DNA from: Earliella scabrosa
Lineage: Eukaryota; Basidiomycota; Agaricomycetes; Polyporales; Polyporaceae
Assembly (NCBI GenBank): GCA_022605405.1
Contig: JABYQQ010000034.1
Coordinates: 248,001 to 312,000, forward strand
Length of the DNA stretch: 64,000 bases
Direction of reading: 5' to 3'
Shown here: one piece after another, positions 33,587 to 44,757 of the stretch
How the letters are laid out: the number at the start of each line of letters is the position of its first letter
Position numbering within the stretch: the first letter of the stretch is position 1
Program-made: the position numbers and the translations under genes
Notes under the pieces: generated by a model
Seen by the model: only the letters and a program-made list of their open reading frames with translations
Databases searched by the model: none
Told to the model about the DNA's origin: nothing

Positions 33587-34501
33587 GATGATAGTATGGA
33601 GTAGAAGGGCAGAAAGTGGCCAGAGAGAGGACGAGGAGTGAAGTGCAACGATGAACGATGAACGATCGATAAAGCGTGGGCAACAGCCAGACTTTATAAG
33701 AGTGTGAACTTCTATTTAACTTTATATGGAAGCATACACCTCTCAGTTACCAACAGTTATATGCACCAGCGTGAGAACTGAACACTGTCATTGTAGTGTT
33801 AAATGGTCATGGTGGTGTTGGGGCACCTGTGATGGCCATGTCAGTACGCGCTTTGCTTTTCTGATGCCTGAGATTTTTTTCCTGACTTAACAACATAGTG
33901 TCTTTCAAATAGTCATCATTTCAACATCACTATGATGTACCAAGAACAGTGTTATCATTCGAAGCGCGCACATATAAGCATCACCTACCATTTCATATAT
34001 GTAGTTGCAGCATCTGCTTTATCCTCTGTCCTTCAGAGTAACTCGGTGGGTTGTGTCTGGCAGAGACAGTGTGAGTAAATTATTACACGTTTCAACTCAT
34101 ATTCGCTCTACACTCACTGACATAGTCATATGGATCGTGTTTGGCATTTGTCTGGTTTATGCCGAATTATCACGATGTAATGTTGCATGCGTGACTGACT
34201 TACTGGTCTGCATAATCCATAGAATATCTTCTGTGCTGTCGACATGGAGAGCTTGCTGTGTACCGTGCGGTGACGTTTCGATGACATATGGGAGAATTGG
34301 AAGCATGTACTTCATGGTTACATCCAGTGCTCTCTTTATATTTCCTCACCGGAAAATTTCTGGGTGCCGAGCCAACATTGAACTACCTCGATCGACTGGG
34401 CAACAAGTCACCCGATGTCGCAGATCATACTCGGCGCGCCGTTGCCCGGCATCACAATCACACCGGTAGGTATAGACGAGGACTCTCCGATGATCGATTC
34501 T
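33587..34501. other. AT-richer intergenic region
   Basis: Promoter side of the MYND gene and 3' flank of the kinase gene; nothing else supported. Confidence 0.4.
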
Positions 34502-35779
34502 CTACCCGCTAAGCATTCTCTGGGCATTGCTTGGCAACACTCGCTTGCGCGGATCCAATTGAAGGAGGGCCGTGCAGAGGTCGACGTAACGGGTGTTGTG
34601 AATAATCTCCTGCATATACTCTTGTTATCCTACAATTTCCGGTAATCTGACACTACTCATACCTTCAAAGTCCTTGCAGCCCGGATCTTCCGAACCCTCA
34701 ACATAGCTGCTGTGTTATTCCGGCCGAGGAGTACTTGGTAGTTACCTTCCGGGGTACGGCGGAAGAACTTCCTAAATGCCTCTCCCGATGCTAAGACAAG
34801 CATCTCCGGAATTGAGCCGCCTAGCACTTGCTCCATCGATGCCAGACGTTCCTGAATTGTCAGCGTCGCCGGCAGCAGAGGTTGCCCTGACAAGACTTCG
34901 GCTATGATGCATCCGGTGCCGAACAAATCGACAGTACGTGTCCACGGGAGGCCTGTCGCGTGAGTCAGCAGTTGATCGCGAGCACGGCGAGTGACGCCTA
35001 AAATCATGTAACTGACCGAGAGTGACCTCAGGCGCACGGTATGCACTCGTACCAATTATACCGCTGCCATGTCCCTGTATCAGGGTCGCATCGCTCATGT
35101 CGATCACGCACAGGTCGACAGAGGCGAAGCGCCACTGCTGACTGTGAGCATGGAAGGTATCCAAGGACGCTACGATTCGTTCTTACTCTGGTTTGCGATC
35201 GGCCTTGCGGCAGAGCCTTCTCCTCGCGCTCAGCGCTTTTCAGCATGATATTCGCCGGTTTGAGGTCCGTGTGAACCACACGCATGGAGTGCAAGACTTG
35301 TGCCTATCAGCGACGCTAGACACAGTGTAGCCATGTTCACACTCACATTCCACGGCTTCTATAACCTGGAGAGAGATCCACCTTGTATGTTCGTCCGGCA
35401 AGGGATGTACCCCCGGCATCTCGAGCGCATCGGCAAGCGACATTCCTAACAACGGAAAAACCAGGTAACATCCTTTGGGAGGGGTCACGGAATCCAATAC
35501 TTGCATGAATAGCCTGATGGCGTGAGTGAGTACAGATGATAAGTGCATGATGGCCAACGAGTAAAACCTTCTTGCGTTACTTGATTTCGAATGTATCAGG
35601 CGATACATATGTTCTTCGTTGGCTAGGCTCTCTCTGTCGTTCTGGGAGGAGCGGGGCTCGAACGTCTTCACTGCCACTGCGCGTCCGCCTCTATGATCGA
35701 ACGCCCGCCGTACCGGCCCGGTTCTCCCCACTCCGACGCATTCGGCCACTTCGTCTGTCATCCGTATGAAGTCAGCCAT
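34502..35779 (-). CDS. LAMMER/CLK-like protein kinase with altered DFG
   Basis: Minus strand, six exons by my model, start ATG 35779 (MADFIRMTDEV), stop at 34502. Kinase landmarks in order: glycine loop VGVGRTGPV, catalytic lysine VAVKTF, hinge region YLVFPLLGMSL, FLHSMRVVHTDLKPANI (HxD loop with HTD), the metal-binding triad DMS in place of DFG, activation-segment end TSAYRAPEV, VDLFGTGCIIAEVL, the LAMMER signature in the form ERLASMEQVLG (family EHLAMMERILG), and the last helix VDLCTALLQLDPRKRV reached through an extra intron. CLK/LAMMER kinases phosphorylate SR splicing factors; HTDLKP and the LAMMER helix place this one there. The Gly-to-Ser change in DFG may lower activity, so it could be a weak or pseudokinase. 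Confidence 0.78.
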
Positions 35780-36654
35780 GCGCCAAAGCAACAGTTCATA
35801 GTTAGTAAGCACCCACAGTGAGCGTCCATGTTGCTGTTCCTGCTGTCCTCGATCAGGCTGTTATGAACATATAGGCGTACGAAACTCTCCGTCGTCTGAA
35901 GCGCTTCGTGCTTATTTTTTCTGTTGCGCGAACAGACAAACGACCCGGACGTGGCATGCCTCTATCCAGTCGATCATGTCTACACATCGTGACGATCGGA
36001 CCGACCCTACATCCTTCTGCCAGGTTGTGATACATACTCTGATGTTCTTCGGGGTATGTAGGTACTTCTGAAGCGAAGCGTCCTGCTGACATAGGTCCTA
36101 TTAGCGGAACGCCGATGTTTGGCGCTGATCATCCATATCTCGCCATCATGAACCCATCCGTCCATTGCGCCAACACCTGCGCCTGTTATCACGACACGCA
36201 GACAGACTTGTCCGACAAGGTGCGTTGCACGTACAACAGCCATACAGGCAACGCGTTAATATTTTGCGCGCGGGTCGCCCACGAAGGCTCGGCCGCTGCA
36301 AGCCCAGAACAAGCCAGAACACCCTTTGCAACACTGTCAAAGCTTGCGCGCCACGTGGCATTTGTGGCAGCGGCGCAGCGGTCTTACAATTTCCGCTCCG
36401 ACGACCGTATCTGTCCGTCGCCTTGTCATGACCCTCGATCTCCCCTCCTTCCATCCCCCATCCATCCATCCATCCATCCCTCATCCCTCATCCCACCCCA
36501 TCCATCGAGCCGTCTTCGCCCAACCGAAGTCCCTGCCTGCTCTAGCGGCCGCCTACCTTGCTATAGGAGCTGCAATGCCTTCAAAACTGCCTTTTCTCCT
36601 CGACAAGGGCTCGAGCATCACGCCCTTGTCCTGTCGCCATCCCATCGGTCTCCA
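35780..36654. other. Intergenic with a CCAT-type microsatellite
   Basis: Divergent promoter region between the kinase and the F-box-like gene. Contains a simple CATC/CCAT repeat near 36450-36505; no gene supported. Confidence 0.4.
36450..36505 (+). repeat. CATC-rich microsatellite
   Basis: Runs of CCATCCATCCATCCATCC followed by CCCTCATCCCTCATCCCA. Lies about 150 bp upstream of the start codon of the F-box-like gene. Confidence 0.75.
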
Positions 36655-37723
36655 ATGCCCGCTCAGCAGTCCACCCAAGACGGATCCGCCCTCTCCGATG
36701 AACTGACTGGGCCCATCGAGTACGTATCCTATTTCAAGGTCGTCGCTCGCATTGTCATACGTTCCGTAGTGTTCCCTACGACGTGTTGGTCCATATTATC
36801 CACAAATCTCCCTTCAAAGTTGTCATCTGTTGGCGTTACACGTGTCGCTCGTTCTACACCTTGGTTGGGAGCGTGCTGCGTGCTCGGTATGAAGAGCAAC
36901 TCCGGCCCTTCGTCGACAACATCCAGGCCCTGGACGAGGCAATGCTTGCGAACGGGGCGGTCATATCGGGTTCTGCAGCCCTCAAGTTCTTCCTACCGGA
37001 CGAGAAGTGGGCGGCGAGCGACTTGGACATCTACGTGGGTGATCACACTTACGAGGATTTCGTTGCCCTCGTCACCACCGACGTCCGTATCAATTTCAAA
37101 CCTTATGTCCCCGCTGAAGACGAGAACGGGCTCCACACGAAGTCGGTCATATCGTACGGCAGCGGTATGCTCGCCGTGCGTCGTTTCGTGACGCCCACTG
37201 GACGTTATGTCGATATTGTCCGGAGCTCCCTCGAGACCCCGCTGATCCCGCTGTATTACTTCTTGTCTACCCTCCTCGTCAACTATATCTCTCCGACTCA
37301 TTGCGGCTGTGGATACCCGGGGTTGACGTTGTACCGCGCGGGCCATGTGAGGGGCGGAGGACTCGGCGCGAACGACCAGGAGGCGATCAAGAAGTACGAC
37401 CAGCGCGGGTTCATCCTCCTCGAGCAGGGTTGGTGGCACGTCCCGGGTCGAGATTCTCCTCATGACCTCGACCCTTGGCGCTTCGGCGACGTCGGCGCCG
37501 TGGTCTGCGATTTCCGCAAGTCCCCACTCGAGTTGCGCCCCGCGAAGCCTCTCTACCGCAGCATCTATGGATGGCGCATTCGCTTCTTCTACCCTCCCGT
37601 GAGTACGCAGTCACCATGCTCTCTGGTCGCCCTGTTCACTCCGTGCTTCCCTAGGACGCCTCTGCCCCGTCGCTGTACGAGAGACAGCTTCTGGACGAGA
37701 AATTTGATGAGGAAGACTTCTAG
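36655..37723 (+). CDS. F-box-like / nucleotidyltransferase-like protein, 320 aa (intact paralogue 3)
   Basis: Three exons: 36655-36719, 36770-37598 and 37655-37723, all in phase. After a short polar N-terminus an F-box-like stretch (VPYDVLVHIIHKSPFKVV then RYTCRSFYTLV) suggests a Skp1-binding adaptor. It is followed by GAVISGSAALKFFL and SDLDIYVGDHTYEDF, matching the GS-x(n)-DxD nucleotidyltransferase pattern. Later blocks are LLVNYISPTHCGCGYPGLTLY and FGDVGAVVCDFRKS. It ends in an acidic DEKFDEEDF. The two minus-strand relatives in this window share the whole layout but have lost the DxD. Such F-box-plus-NTase genes are expanded in mushrooms, and the biochemical role is unknown. F-box assignment is by inference from one helix pattern. 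Confidence 0.75.
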
Positions 37724-38469
37724 CACGTCCTGATCCGTGCGGCGTCTAGGTACCGCAACTCTGCTGAACTCAGCTTTGAATTCTCCACTGACTGGTCTCC
37801 ACCGTTTCAGATGGAATGGACAGGTGCAAGGGGCCCTCTGTGGACTTGATTTGATCATGTACCGTGCCGCTGCTATACATACGCTGTCTTTTTGAACGAA
37901 TAACATTCCCAATGCCCTCGTAACCGAGTTACACTGTCCCTACGAAGTCATGCCCTTCCGTCTGTGGGTGCATCGTGAGTATTCTCTCGAGATCCTGCCG
38001 CGTGATGATCGTCAGGCTGACGTTCTTGTCGAAACTCACAGCGCGTTTCCCTCTTCAGTCCATGGTCAGGAAGTGGGTCTGACGCGTTGCGGGACACTTT
38101 GGCCGTCCCCGGATCGCTTCTTGGCCTTCGCCCGCGACCGCTGTCGTCGCTTACGGGACCCCGTCCCGCCCAAGTCCCGACGGCGCCGAACAAGTCAAAG
38201 CTGTCATGGAGGTCTGTTCTTTCCATAACGGTCATGACTGCTCTGTGCTTCTCTGGCGGACCGTAAACGCCGAAACCGAGTACAGATCTGAGATCCGGCG
38301 CTAATACGCGCTGGTCTTAGAGAACCGTGTTTCTTGCCTACTCTCTCCTGCCCCTCCCATTCTTTCCTGCTGTCTACGCCGTGTCGCTTTTCTGATATAC
38401 ACGCGTCTTCCCCTTTCTGCCTTTTTCTTCTGCCCTCGCGCTCCCGTGCAACTCTGACGACGGCCTGCT
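37724..38469. other. Intergenic, possible small gene
   Basis: A weak candidate from ATG 37950 (MPFRLWVHR) with a GTGAGT donor after the ninth codon could end at TAA near 38305 in the frame reading VMEVCSFHNGHDCSVLLWRT. I cannot fix its exons, so it is not called. Confidence 0.3.
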
Positions 38470-41400
38470 ATGGCCTCTGGACCAAAGGAAAGCTACCCCG
38501 CCGCGTTGCATCCGTCGGAATCCGTAGATGCAACCACGAATGCGCCGACGATGTCGTCTTCTGCCTCCGGCGAGAACGGTACGTTCCTTCACCTCTCGTG
38601 TCTTCTTCGTACAGCTCGTCTGAGTCCGTATGAAGACGGTGCTGTGATGTCTCTACAGGCCCAGGTACGCCACCCTTGCCGTCTCATTTTCATCCCCTCC
38701 TTCATTGCACATGCACCAGCCCCCTCCCCCATCTCTGCGCTCGCTGTTTCAAGTCCCGGGTTATCCTCAGCCCCGTACGAAACAGTGCATCCACTGCCGC
38801 ATGGCCTCGGAGATAGTCAGTCACGGTCTCCTTCAACGAGGTGATCTCTCATCTCACCCTTTCCATCGCAGTGCACTGGTGGTCGTACCTGCGAGCGATG
38901 CTTCCTCAGCGGGCTTCGGTGCGAGACGGATGACAATGCCGAGCTGCAAACCCTTTACATCGCCCAACCCCGCCCTCGTGTCATTCCGCCCCCTCCAAGC
39001 GCGGATTTTCCTCAATACACGTATCCAGTGGCTCCCCGTCCGATCCCGGAGTCGGTGAGTGTCGTACGTCCTTCCACTGTACCACGACCGGGCCCTGATC
39101 ATCCCTCGCAGGGCTCCTTTCCATGCCCCGCTGATTCTAGGCCGCTCTCACCTGACCGGGCGTCCGAGACTCATGTTGAATACGCGGCAACACCGATATC
39201 TACTCCAGCCCCTAGATACGTCGCAGAAGCCCCTCCCCAAGAGCCCCCACGGTCCCTCTCTGCCGGTGCGCGCCTGAATCCCAGTACTGTCAGTTTGTCT
39301 GCTTTTCGCTACCCTCGTCCCTCCTCGTTTGTACGTGTCTCTGTTTTTCTGCGCTCAACGAAAGTGTCTCACCGCGATGCTGAAGCCGATCTCAACCCCG
39401 CCATCCCATGGCCCTCCCCAGTCCTCGACCAGTCCCGACCATCTTACGTCCCCCGAACGCTTGCGTTCTTCTTCCCCTGGTCTGCCGGACGTCCCAATCT
39501 CTTCGTACGCAAGGTCGGGCTCTGTATCAGCTCCCATCTACGGGTCAGTCCCAAGCACTACGACGGTGTCTCCCGTGTACCAGTCTCCCCCCGCACCGGC
39601 TTATATACCCCAACAACAACCCATCGACAGCGCTGCTCGCCGTATGGTGCCTCCATCTCCCTTTCGCATGTCGGGTCTCTCGGCGCTCTCGTATGCATGC
39701 GACATTCATTCCACACAAGCAGGATACACCGGCATGGAACCTGCTCCCCCGCCGCAGTATAGTACTGCCACACCCCCTCCTACGTCCATCTATACCGAGA
39801 CGCCGATCCAACCTTCTCCGATTGTCCCACCCTCCGGTTCCTTGCACCCGCCCATGCACATCCCCGTGAGTCCTCCCCGACCTCCCGTCTACAACACCAT
39901 TCACATCTCGCCTGCTCAGTCTACCCTCAGTCCACCGACTTCTCATGGTATGAGCGTAGGCTCCTCGTCGTCTCATGGAAACTGGCCCACTGGGTCTATG
40001 CCCTCGTATGGGGGTGCCTCGAGCGCGACGTCGTCATCGCCATACGGGACCATTGGCGCGAGAGGGTCGCCGCTGTACGGGACCACAGGCTCGGGCTCTT
40101 CGTCGCTGTACGGAAACACAGGCCCGACCTCTTCGGCGCAGTACGGGGCCGTGGGCGCGACATCCGGGCCGCAGTACGGGAGCATGGGTGCAACCTCCTC
40201 CTCACAGTACGGGAACGTCGGCGCATCCTCGCCACAGTACGGGAGAATGACCGCGACCTCTTCTTCACAATACAGGAACATCAACGCGTCCTCGCCGCAG
40301 TACGGGGTCATGGGCGCGACCTCTGCGTCACAGTACGGAAGCATGAGCGCTCCCTCTTCGTCGCAGTACGGAAGCATGGGCGCGACCTCTGCGTCGCAGT
40401 ACGGGAGCATGGGCGCGACCTCTGCGTCACAATACGGGAGCATGGGCGCGACATCCGGGCCGCAGTACGGGAGCATGGGCGCGACGTCCTCTCCGCCGTA
40501 CAGGAGCACAGGGACAATGCCACCCGCCGTGTATACGGACACACCTCCCTCGCACAGCGGCATCCCTTCTTCGTCATCGTACGCAACCGGGTTCGCTCCC
40601 TCAACGTCCTATGCGACCGGGAACGCTCCGTCGTCTTCTCTCACTACTCAGGGCAGCGGGCTCCCTCCTTGGTCGTACAACGGCATCGGCACGTCATCGT
40701 CTTCATCAGCTTACGGTGGTGTGGGGTCTTCGTCGTCGGCTTACGGCGGCATGGGGACTTCGTCGTCCTCGGGCTACGGCAGCATGGGCACCTCCGCGTC
40801 CTCCTCCTCAGGTTACGGCAACTCGTCATCGGCGTACGGCAACACCGGCCAAGGATATGGCGCCATGTCGGGCTCGTCGTCTTTGCATGGCGGCGCTCAG
40901 ATGGGGTATGGCCCTATGGGTCATCCTCACCGCTCTCCCGGTTCTTCCGCTCATCCTTACATGCCCTACCCTGGCATGGGCCCTCGGCAAATGCATCTCG
41001 TAAGTGTGTCCTCTTGATCACAGTCGAACATCACCGACTTGCGACAGATCAACCCCCAAAGCAATTCACTCCGTCCATACCGACACCGCAGGTCCCGTCA
41101 TCGCAACCCCCCTGATGTCCACGCTGGGTTTTTCGCGAACGATTGTGAGTGCTTTTTCGCCACACCGCTCCACCCTGGCCTCATTCGCGCAGTCGATAGC
41201 TTCAGCATGGCCGAACAGGCGTTGGCTGCGGAGTTCGGTGGTACGTTATCGGTGTTTCCACTCGTTGCCAGCTTTCTTACTTATGGTGAATCGAGGTAGC
41301 GCGCTCCCCTCCCCCGGAATACCGCCTCCCTGGTCAGGTGCGCTACGTGAGTGACTACTCGTTGCTCCTTCCTTCGTCATTCATCGTCTTTTAGACCTAC

Positions 41401-41612
41401 CGCCTTCCTCCGGAGACCGCGTGCTCACGGTGCAGGACGACCCACACTCCTTCGTGGCGCCATGTATGTTTCACGTCCGTCCGCTCACCAACAGTCCAAC
41501 TAACTCTGTTCGACAGGGGCCGTGCGGACCCAAGACCCTCTGCAATGCGTGCGGCCTGCAATGGGCTCGACGTCTTCGTCGTCTCGCGGTGGATTTTGGC
41601 TACCCGGCGTAG
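38470..41612 (+). CDS. Putative transcription factor with Zn2Cys6-like cluster and C-terminal GATA finger
   Basis: Ten exons in phase (38470-38664, 38720-38815, 38872-39054, 39112-39288, 39365-40999, 41048-41144, 41193-41240, 41300-41346, 41395-41463, 41517-41612), 880 aa. Residues about 88-115, formed across intron 2, have six cysteines spaced C-x2-C-x6-C-x5-C-x2-C-x6-C, exactly a fungal binuclear zinc cluster, though the usual Arg/Lys between Cys2 and Cys3 are missing (RMASEI). The long exon encodes Pro/Ser-rich and then Ser/Gly/Tyr repeats. Residues about 836-860, formed across the last intron, give CSRC-x18-CNAC with TPSWR and GPKTLCNACGL, a GATA finger. An alternative 46-nt splice near 41597 would extend the C-terminus to VEPLRHEGVAV...LRRL. 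Likely nuclear DNA-binding regulator; target unknown. Confidence 0.75.
40005..40510 (+). repeat. Coding minisatellite of about 33-bp units
   Basis: About 14 tandem units encoding variants of SQYGSMGATSA within the GATA/Zn2Cys6 gene. Repeated CAGTACGGGAGCATGGGCGC blocks are visible. The Ser/Gly/Tyr-rich product is prion-like low complexity. The repeat also creates a long antisense ORF that is not a gene. Confidence 0.85.
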
Positions 41613-42527
41613 ACAAACAATCTCAATCATGAGGTCGAGCCGCTCCGCCATGAAGGGGTCGCAGTCTCTGCGGCTCCCTTCACCGAGGACATACTGAGAC
41701 GGTTGTGAACCTCATGCTTCGCCCTTGTACCTGCTCTCATCATGTCCCCGTCATCTCATACATCGGTCCCGCTTCCTCCTTTCTTGGTGTAGTTGTATAC
41801 GTCGTCGATCTGGTACTCGAACATTGGACACTGCTGTCCCGCATGCACTTCCCTCCTCCATCGCTCATTTCTTGCGCTGTTGAGCTCTTCGCCGTACGCT
41901 GTTCTTGTCCTGTTATGACTTTACCCTCTCGCCCGCTCATTGTATTCTGCTATCGCGTTGTATGTTTGTATGCGTCCACTTCACCGGACTTATATCCACG
42001 GTCCTCGGCATCGATGTTCATTGTGTTCGATGCTCGTGTTTTCAAACTCCATATCTTGTGTATCTTTACCGCTGTCTATAGTACTGCCCACTCTGTACGA
42101 CCTGCTAGGTGCTCCCTATCTTGTGTATCTTTACTGCTGTCTATAGTACTACGCTCGCTGTACTCCCGCTTGTAGGAACTGTTGGGTGCTACTGTTTCCG
42201 AACTCTATGTCTTGTGTATCTTTACTGCTGTCTATAGTACTAGCTTCGTTGTATCCTCGCGTGCGGAGCTTCTCCGACTCACAGGTCAGCATCCCCATCC
42301 CATACCGTTACTGATCTCGCTACTTCCGATCCACAGTCGCGAATCAACGGCTCTACGCAATCTATATGTCTCCAGAATACAACTGTCGCAGCACTTTGTC
42401 TGTACCAAGAAATTCCTCCTCCAATTCTGTCTACTTGCAGTGACGCCCTTCAACTTGGCGCACAAAGGCCACTATCTGTTGCCTGCTTGTGAGTCTCATG
42501 CTAACCTTCATGTTACGACATACTCAC
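41613..42527. other. Intergenic with a tandem repeat
   Basis: Region between convergent genes. No coding evidence; it contains three copies of a 36-40 bp motif (about 42050-42245). Confidence 0.45.
42050..42245 (+). repeat. Three spaced copies of CTTGTGTATCTTTACTGCTGTCTATAGTACT
   Basis: The motif containing TGTGTATCTTTAC and GCTGTCTATAGTACT occurs near 42056, 42120 and 42211 with spacers of roughly 30 and 60 bp that themselves share GGTGCT. Non-coding; origin unknown. Confidence 0.75.
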
Positions 42528-44091
42528 CTACATCGCCGCTTTGCCGTTCGCCCGTCCGCGACGAGGACGGAAGCTCTGTTTCGCAGCCTCCACCTCCGGC
42601 TCCATCGGATCGTCCGCCATGACCTGCGAAGACGGCGCTTTCCCGTCAGAACCTCCACTCTCCACCAACACGGCCTCGTGATCGCCTTCCTCAAACGACC
42701 GCGATTCGACGAGGACCCCGTCGTCCCCACTAATGTCCTCCAGACGAGCATGTCCGGCGGCGGCGGCCCCCTTGAACCCCGCACTGACGCGTTCGCCTTC
42801 CCCCTTCACGGTCAAAGGTGTGGTCCCAAGATCTTCTCCCTTTGCGACGTCTCTGATCTTGTTAGCCTCCTGCCCAGTCGGCTCCATGCTTTGTTGACGG
42901 GTGGTCCCGCAGCCTCCGGCAACGATCTGAACATTGCGGTCGACCGTTGGCTGTTTGGTCCGACCGTTCGCAGCAACTGGGTCTCCACCAGCATGCGCAC
43001 CGTCCCACGGCCCTGGCAAGAAGCATGAGCACAAATGCACACTCCCAGTCACCGAAAGAATGCACGTACCATCCACAGCCGCCAAGTCAAGCCGACCCGG
43101 TCTCACCATGACCTCCATGTTCTCCACAACGTCCGTCTTCAAAGCCCCACCTGCGGAGGGAGTCCTCTCCTTCACACGCACCAGATCCACCGGCAGGAGT
43201 TGCGGGTACCAGTCTTTCCCGCCCACAACATACACCACCGTGAATGAGAACGCTACGACGTCGCCCTTCTCGAGTCTGGAGTTCTCACACTTCCTGATGT
43301 CGATCGGGTTTCCCTGTGTGGTGACACCATAGATTTCAGGACGTGCTATGTTGGCGCGGTAGGCCCGGGACTTCCTGTCGGCATTCACCACCCACGGATG
43401 AAGATGGCGAGCAGCAGGAAGCTTGCGTTCCCCCTCTCGGTTCCTGACGAACATCGGAACCTTCATCCAGAACCTGGAGGTCGTCCCGAAGCCGGCGCCG
43501 GACTGCCACTCACGCCGCATGATACCGGTCGGGTTGAATCCCGGCACCTCTCCTACAAAGTTGTCCATCTCCTATCGTCGAAGTGAGCATTGTTTGCATC
43601 TGAACCAACACGATGGAGGCTCACCCCTTGCAGAATGAATATCGAAGGGTCGTCCTTCGTGTCAAGACAATACGTGTAGTTGCACCGGAAGGACGCATAT
43701 TTCTCTCTGCGTCAACGCGTAAGTATCCCAGCTCGTCGCCGGCTATCTTCACTTACACTCTATCGCCTTCCATCCCCGCTGGCGCCTGGGAGCCGTTAGG
43801 GACCAAGTTCCCCGTGTAGTAGTCATCGGCTGTAGCAAATAAGCCGGCGTAGCTGAAGATGGCGGGCTGGTTCGTTCCAGGCATGCAGAACTATGGAACG
43901 ACATTGATGAGAAGCAGGTAAACCCGTGCGATATGCGTAGTACCCACCACCCATTCATATTCACTTGCGCGACGTAACTCAACCCAGGGCGTTGCGCTGT
44001 TGAGAGACCTCACAGCAGCTTCGAAAGGCAAGTCGCTGACACGGAAGCGATGCTCCCTCCAGTGGCTGACCGCGAGTTCAGTAGAAGACAT
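42528..44091 (-). CDS. Hypothetical multi-exon protein
   Basis: Minus strand, start ATG 44091 (MSSTELAVSHWREH). Exon 1 ends EYEW, then FCMPGTNQPAIFSYAGL, then a small exon with TRIVLTRRTTLRYSF, then the long exon from DNFVGEVPGFNPTG. A GTACGT-CCAG intron near 43009-43068 interrupts the long ORF and restores AAVDGPWDG. The central region (YRANIARPEIYGV, DIRKCENSRLEKGDVVAFSFTVVYVVG and DWYPQLLPVDLVRV) is compact and beta-rich; the C-terminus is charged and ends in basic RPRRGRANGKAAM. I have the impression of a basidiomycete-specific family but cannot name it. No signal or membrane segment. Confidence 0.55.
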
Positions 44092-44757
44092 GGTCGGTGA
44101 TGATGACTCAAACCAGTTGTGGGGTGCGCAGTATATATAGTGCTGTTGTCTGGTTCAGATCGCTAACATCGTTTGTCACGTCCTATTCGTCAACGTTTGC
44201 TACCACAGGCGCACTGCATCGGGGCTCAGCGCAGAGGTGTCTGTTCATTCCTTTGACATTTCTTGCCTGATCCAACACTCATTCGCGTCTTGCAGCGCGA
44301 TGATCCATGTCCATGATCAGTCGCCGCAACAATCGCTGGTGGCGATGGTCTTGCGATCACCAACCACGACATATCGCTGCCATCTTGCGAACGTCCCCAC
44401 TGCGTGGTACTGACACGACTTCCCCTCCAACACCAGCGACACTGAACATGATCGCATAGAACTCATCGAACAGGACCGTTCATCATCCAACTCGACTCCT
44501 GATTCCATGTTCACTGTCTACATCCCGTGCCAGTGCCTAGATCTCGCACGCCGATCTCACAGCCGTACTCTCAGCCGTGCTCAGAACACCTGGAATCTCC
44601 CTGGGGTGGGTTCCCATTTTTACTAATAGTCAGCGCTCTCAGACCTCCTCCTCCGGTCATCGCGTTCAAACGCTCCGATCGACTGGCTTGAGCACACCGC
44701 ATCACTACGATATCTATACGCGGCTCTCGCCCTCATCTAAACGGTACACAGCATTCA
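44092..44757. other. Divergent promoter region
   Basis: Between the start codons of two genes on opposite strands. A TATATATAG sequence near 44131-44139 lies about 40 bp from the minus-strand start. No gene seen. Confidence 0.4.

Noticed and set aside
34288..34645. Plus-strand ORFs of 74-76 codons
   Set aside because: Antisense to the last exon of the kinase, which encodes the recognisable VDLCTALLQLDPRKR block on the minus strand.
37950..38305. Small plus-strand gene starting MPFRLWVHR
   Set aside because: Exons could not be joined convincingly and no family was recognised; left as a note on the intergenic region.
39973..40563. 196-codon minus-strand ORF of Cys/Pro/Tyr repeats
   Set aside because: Antisense shadow of the Ser/Gly/Tyr minisatellite in the GATA/Zn2Cys6 gene.
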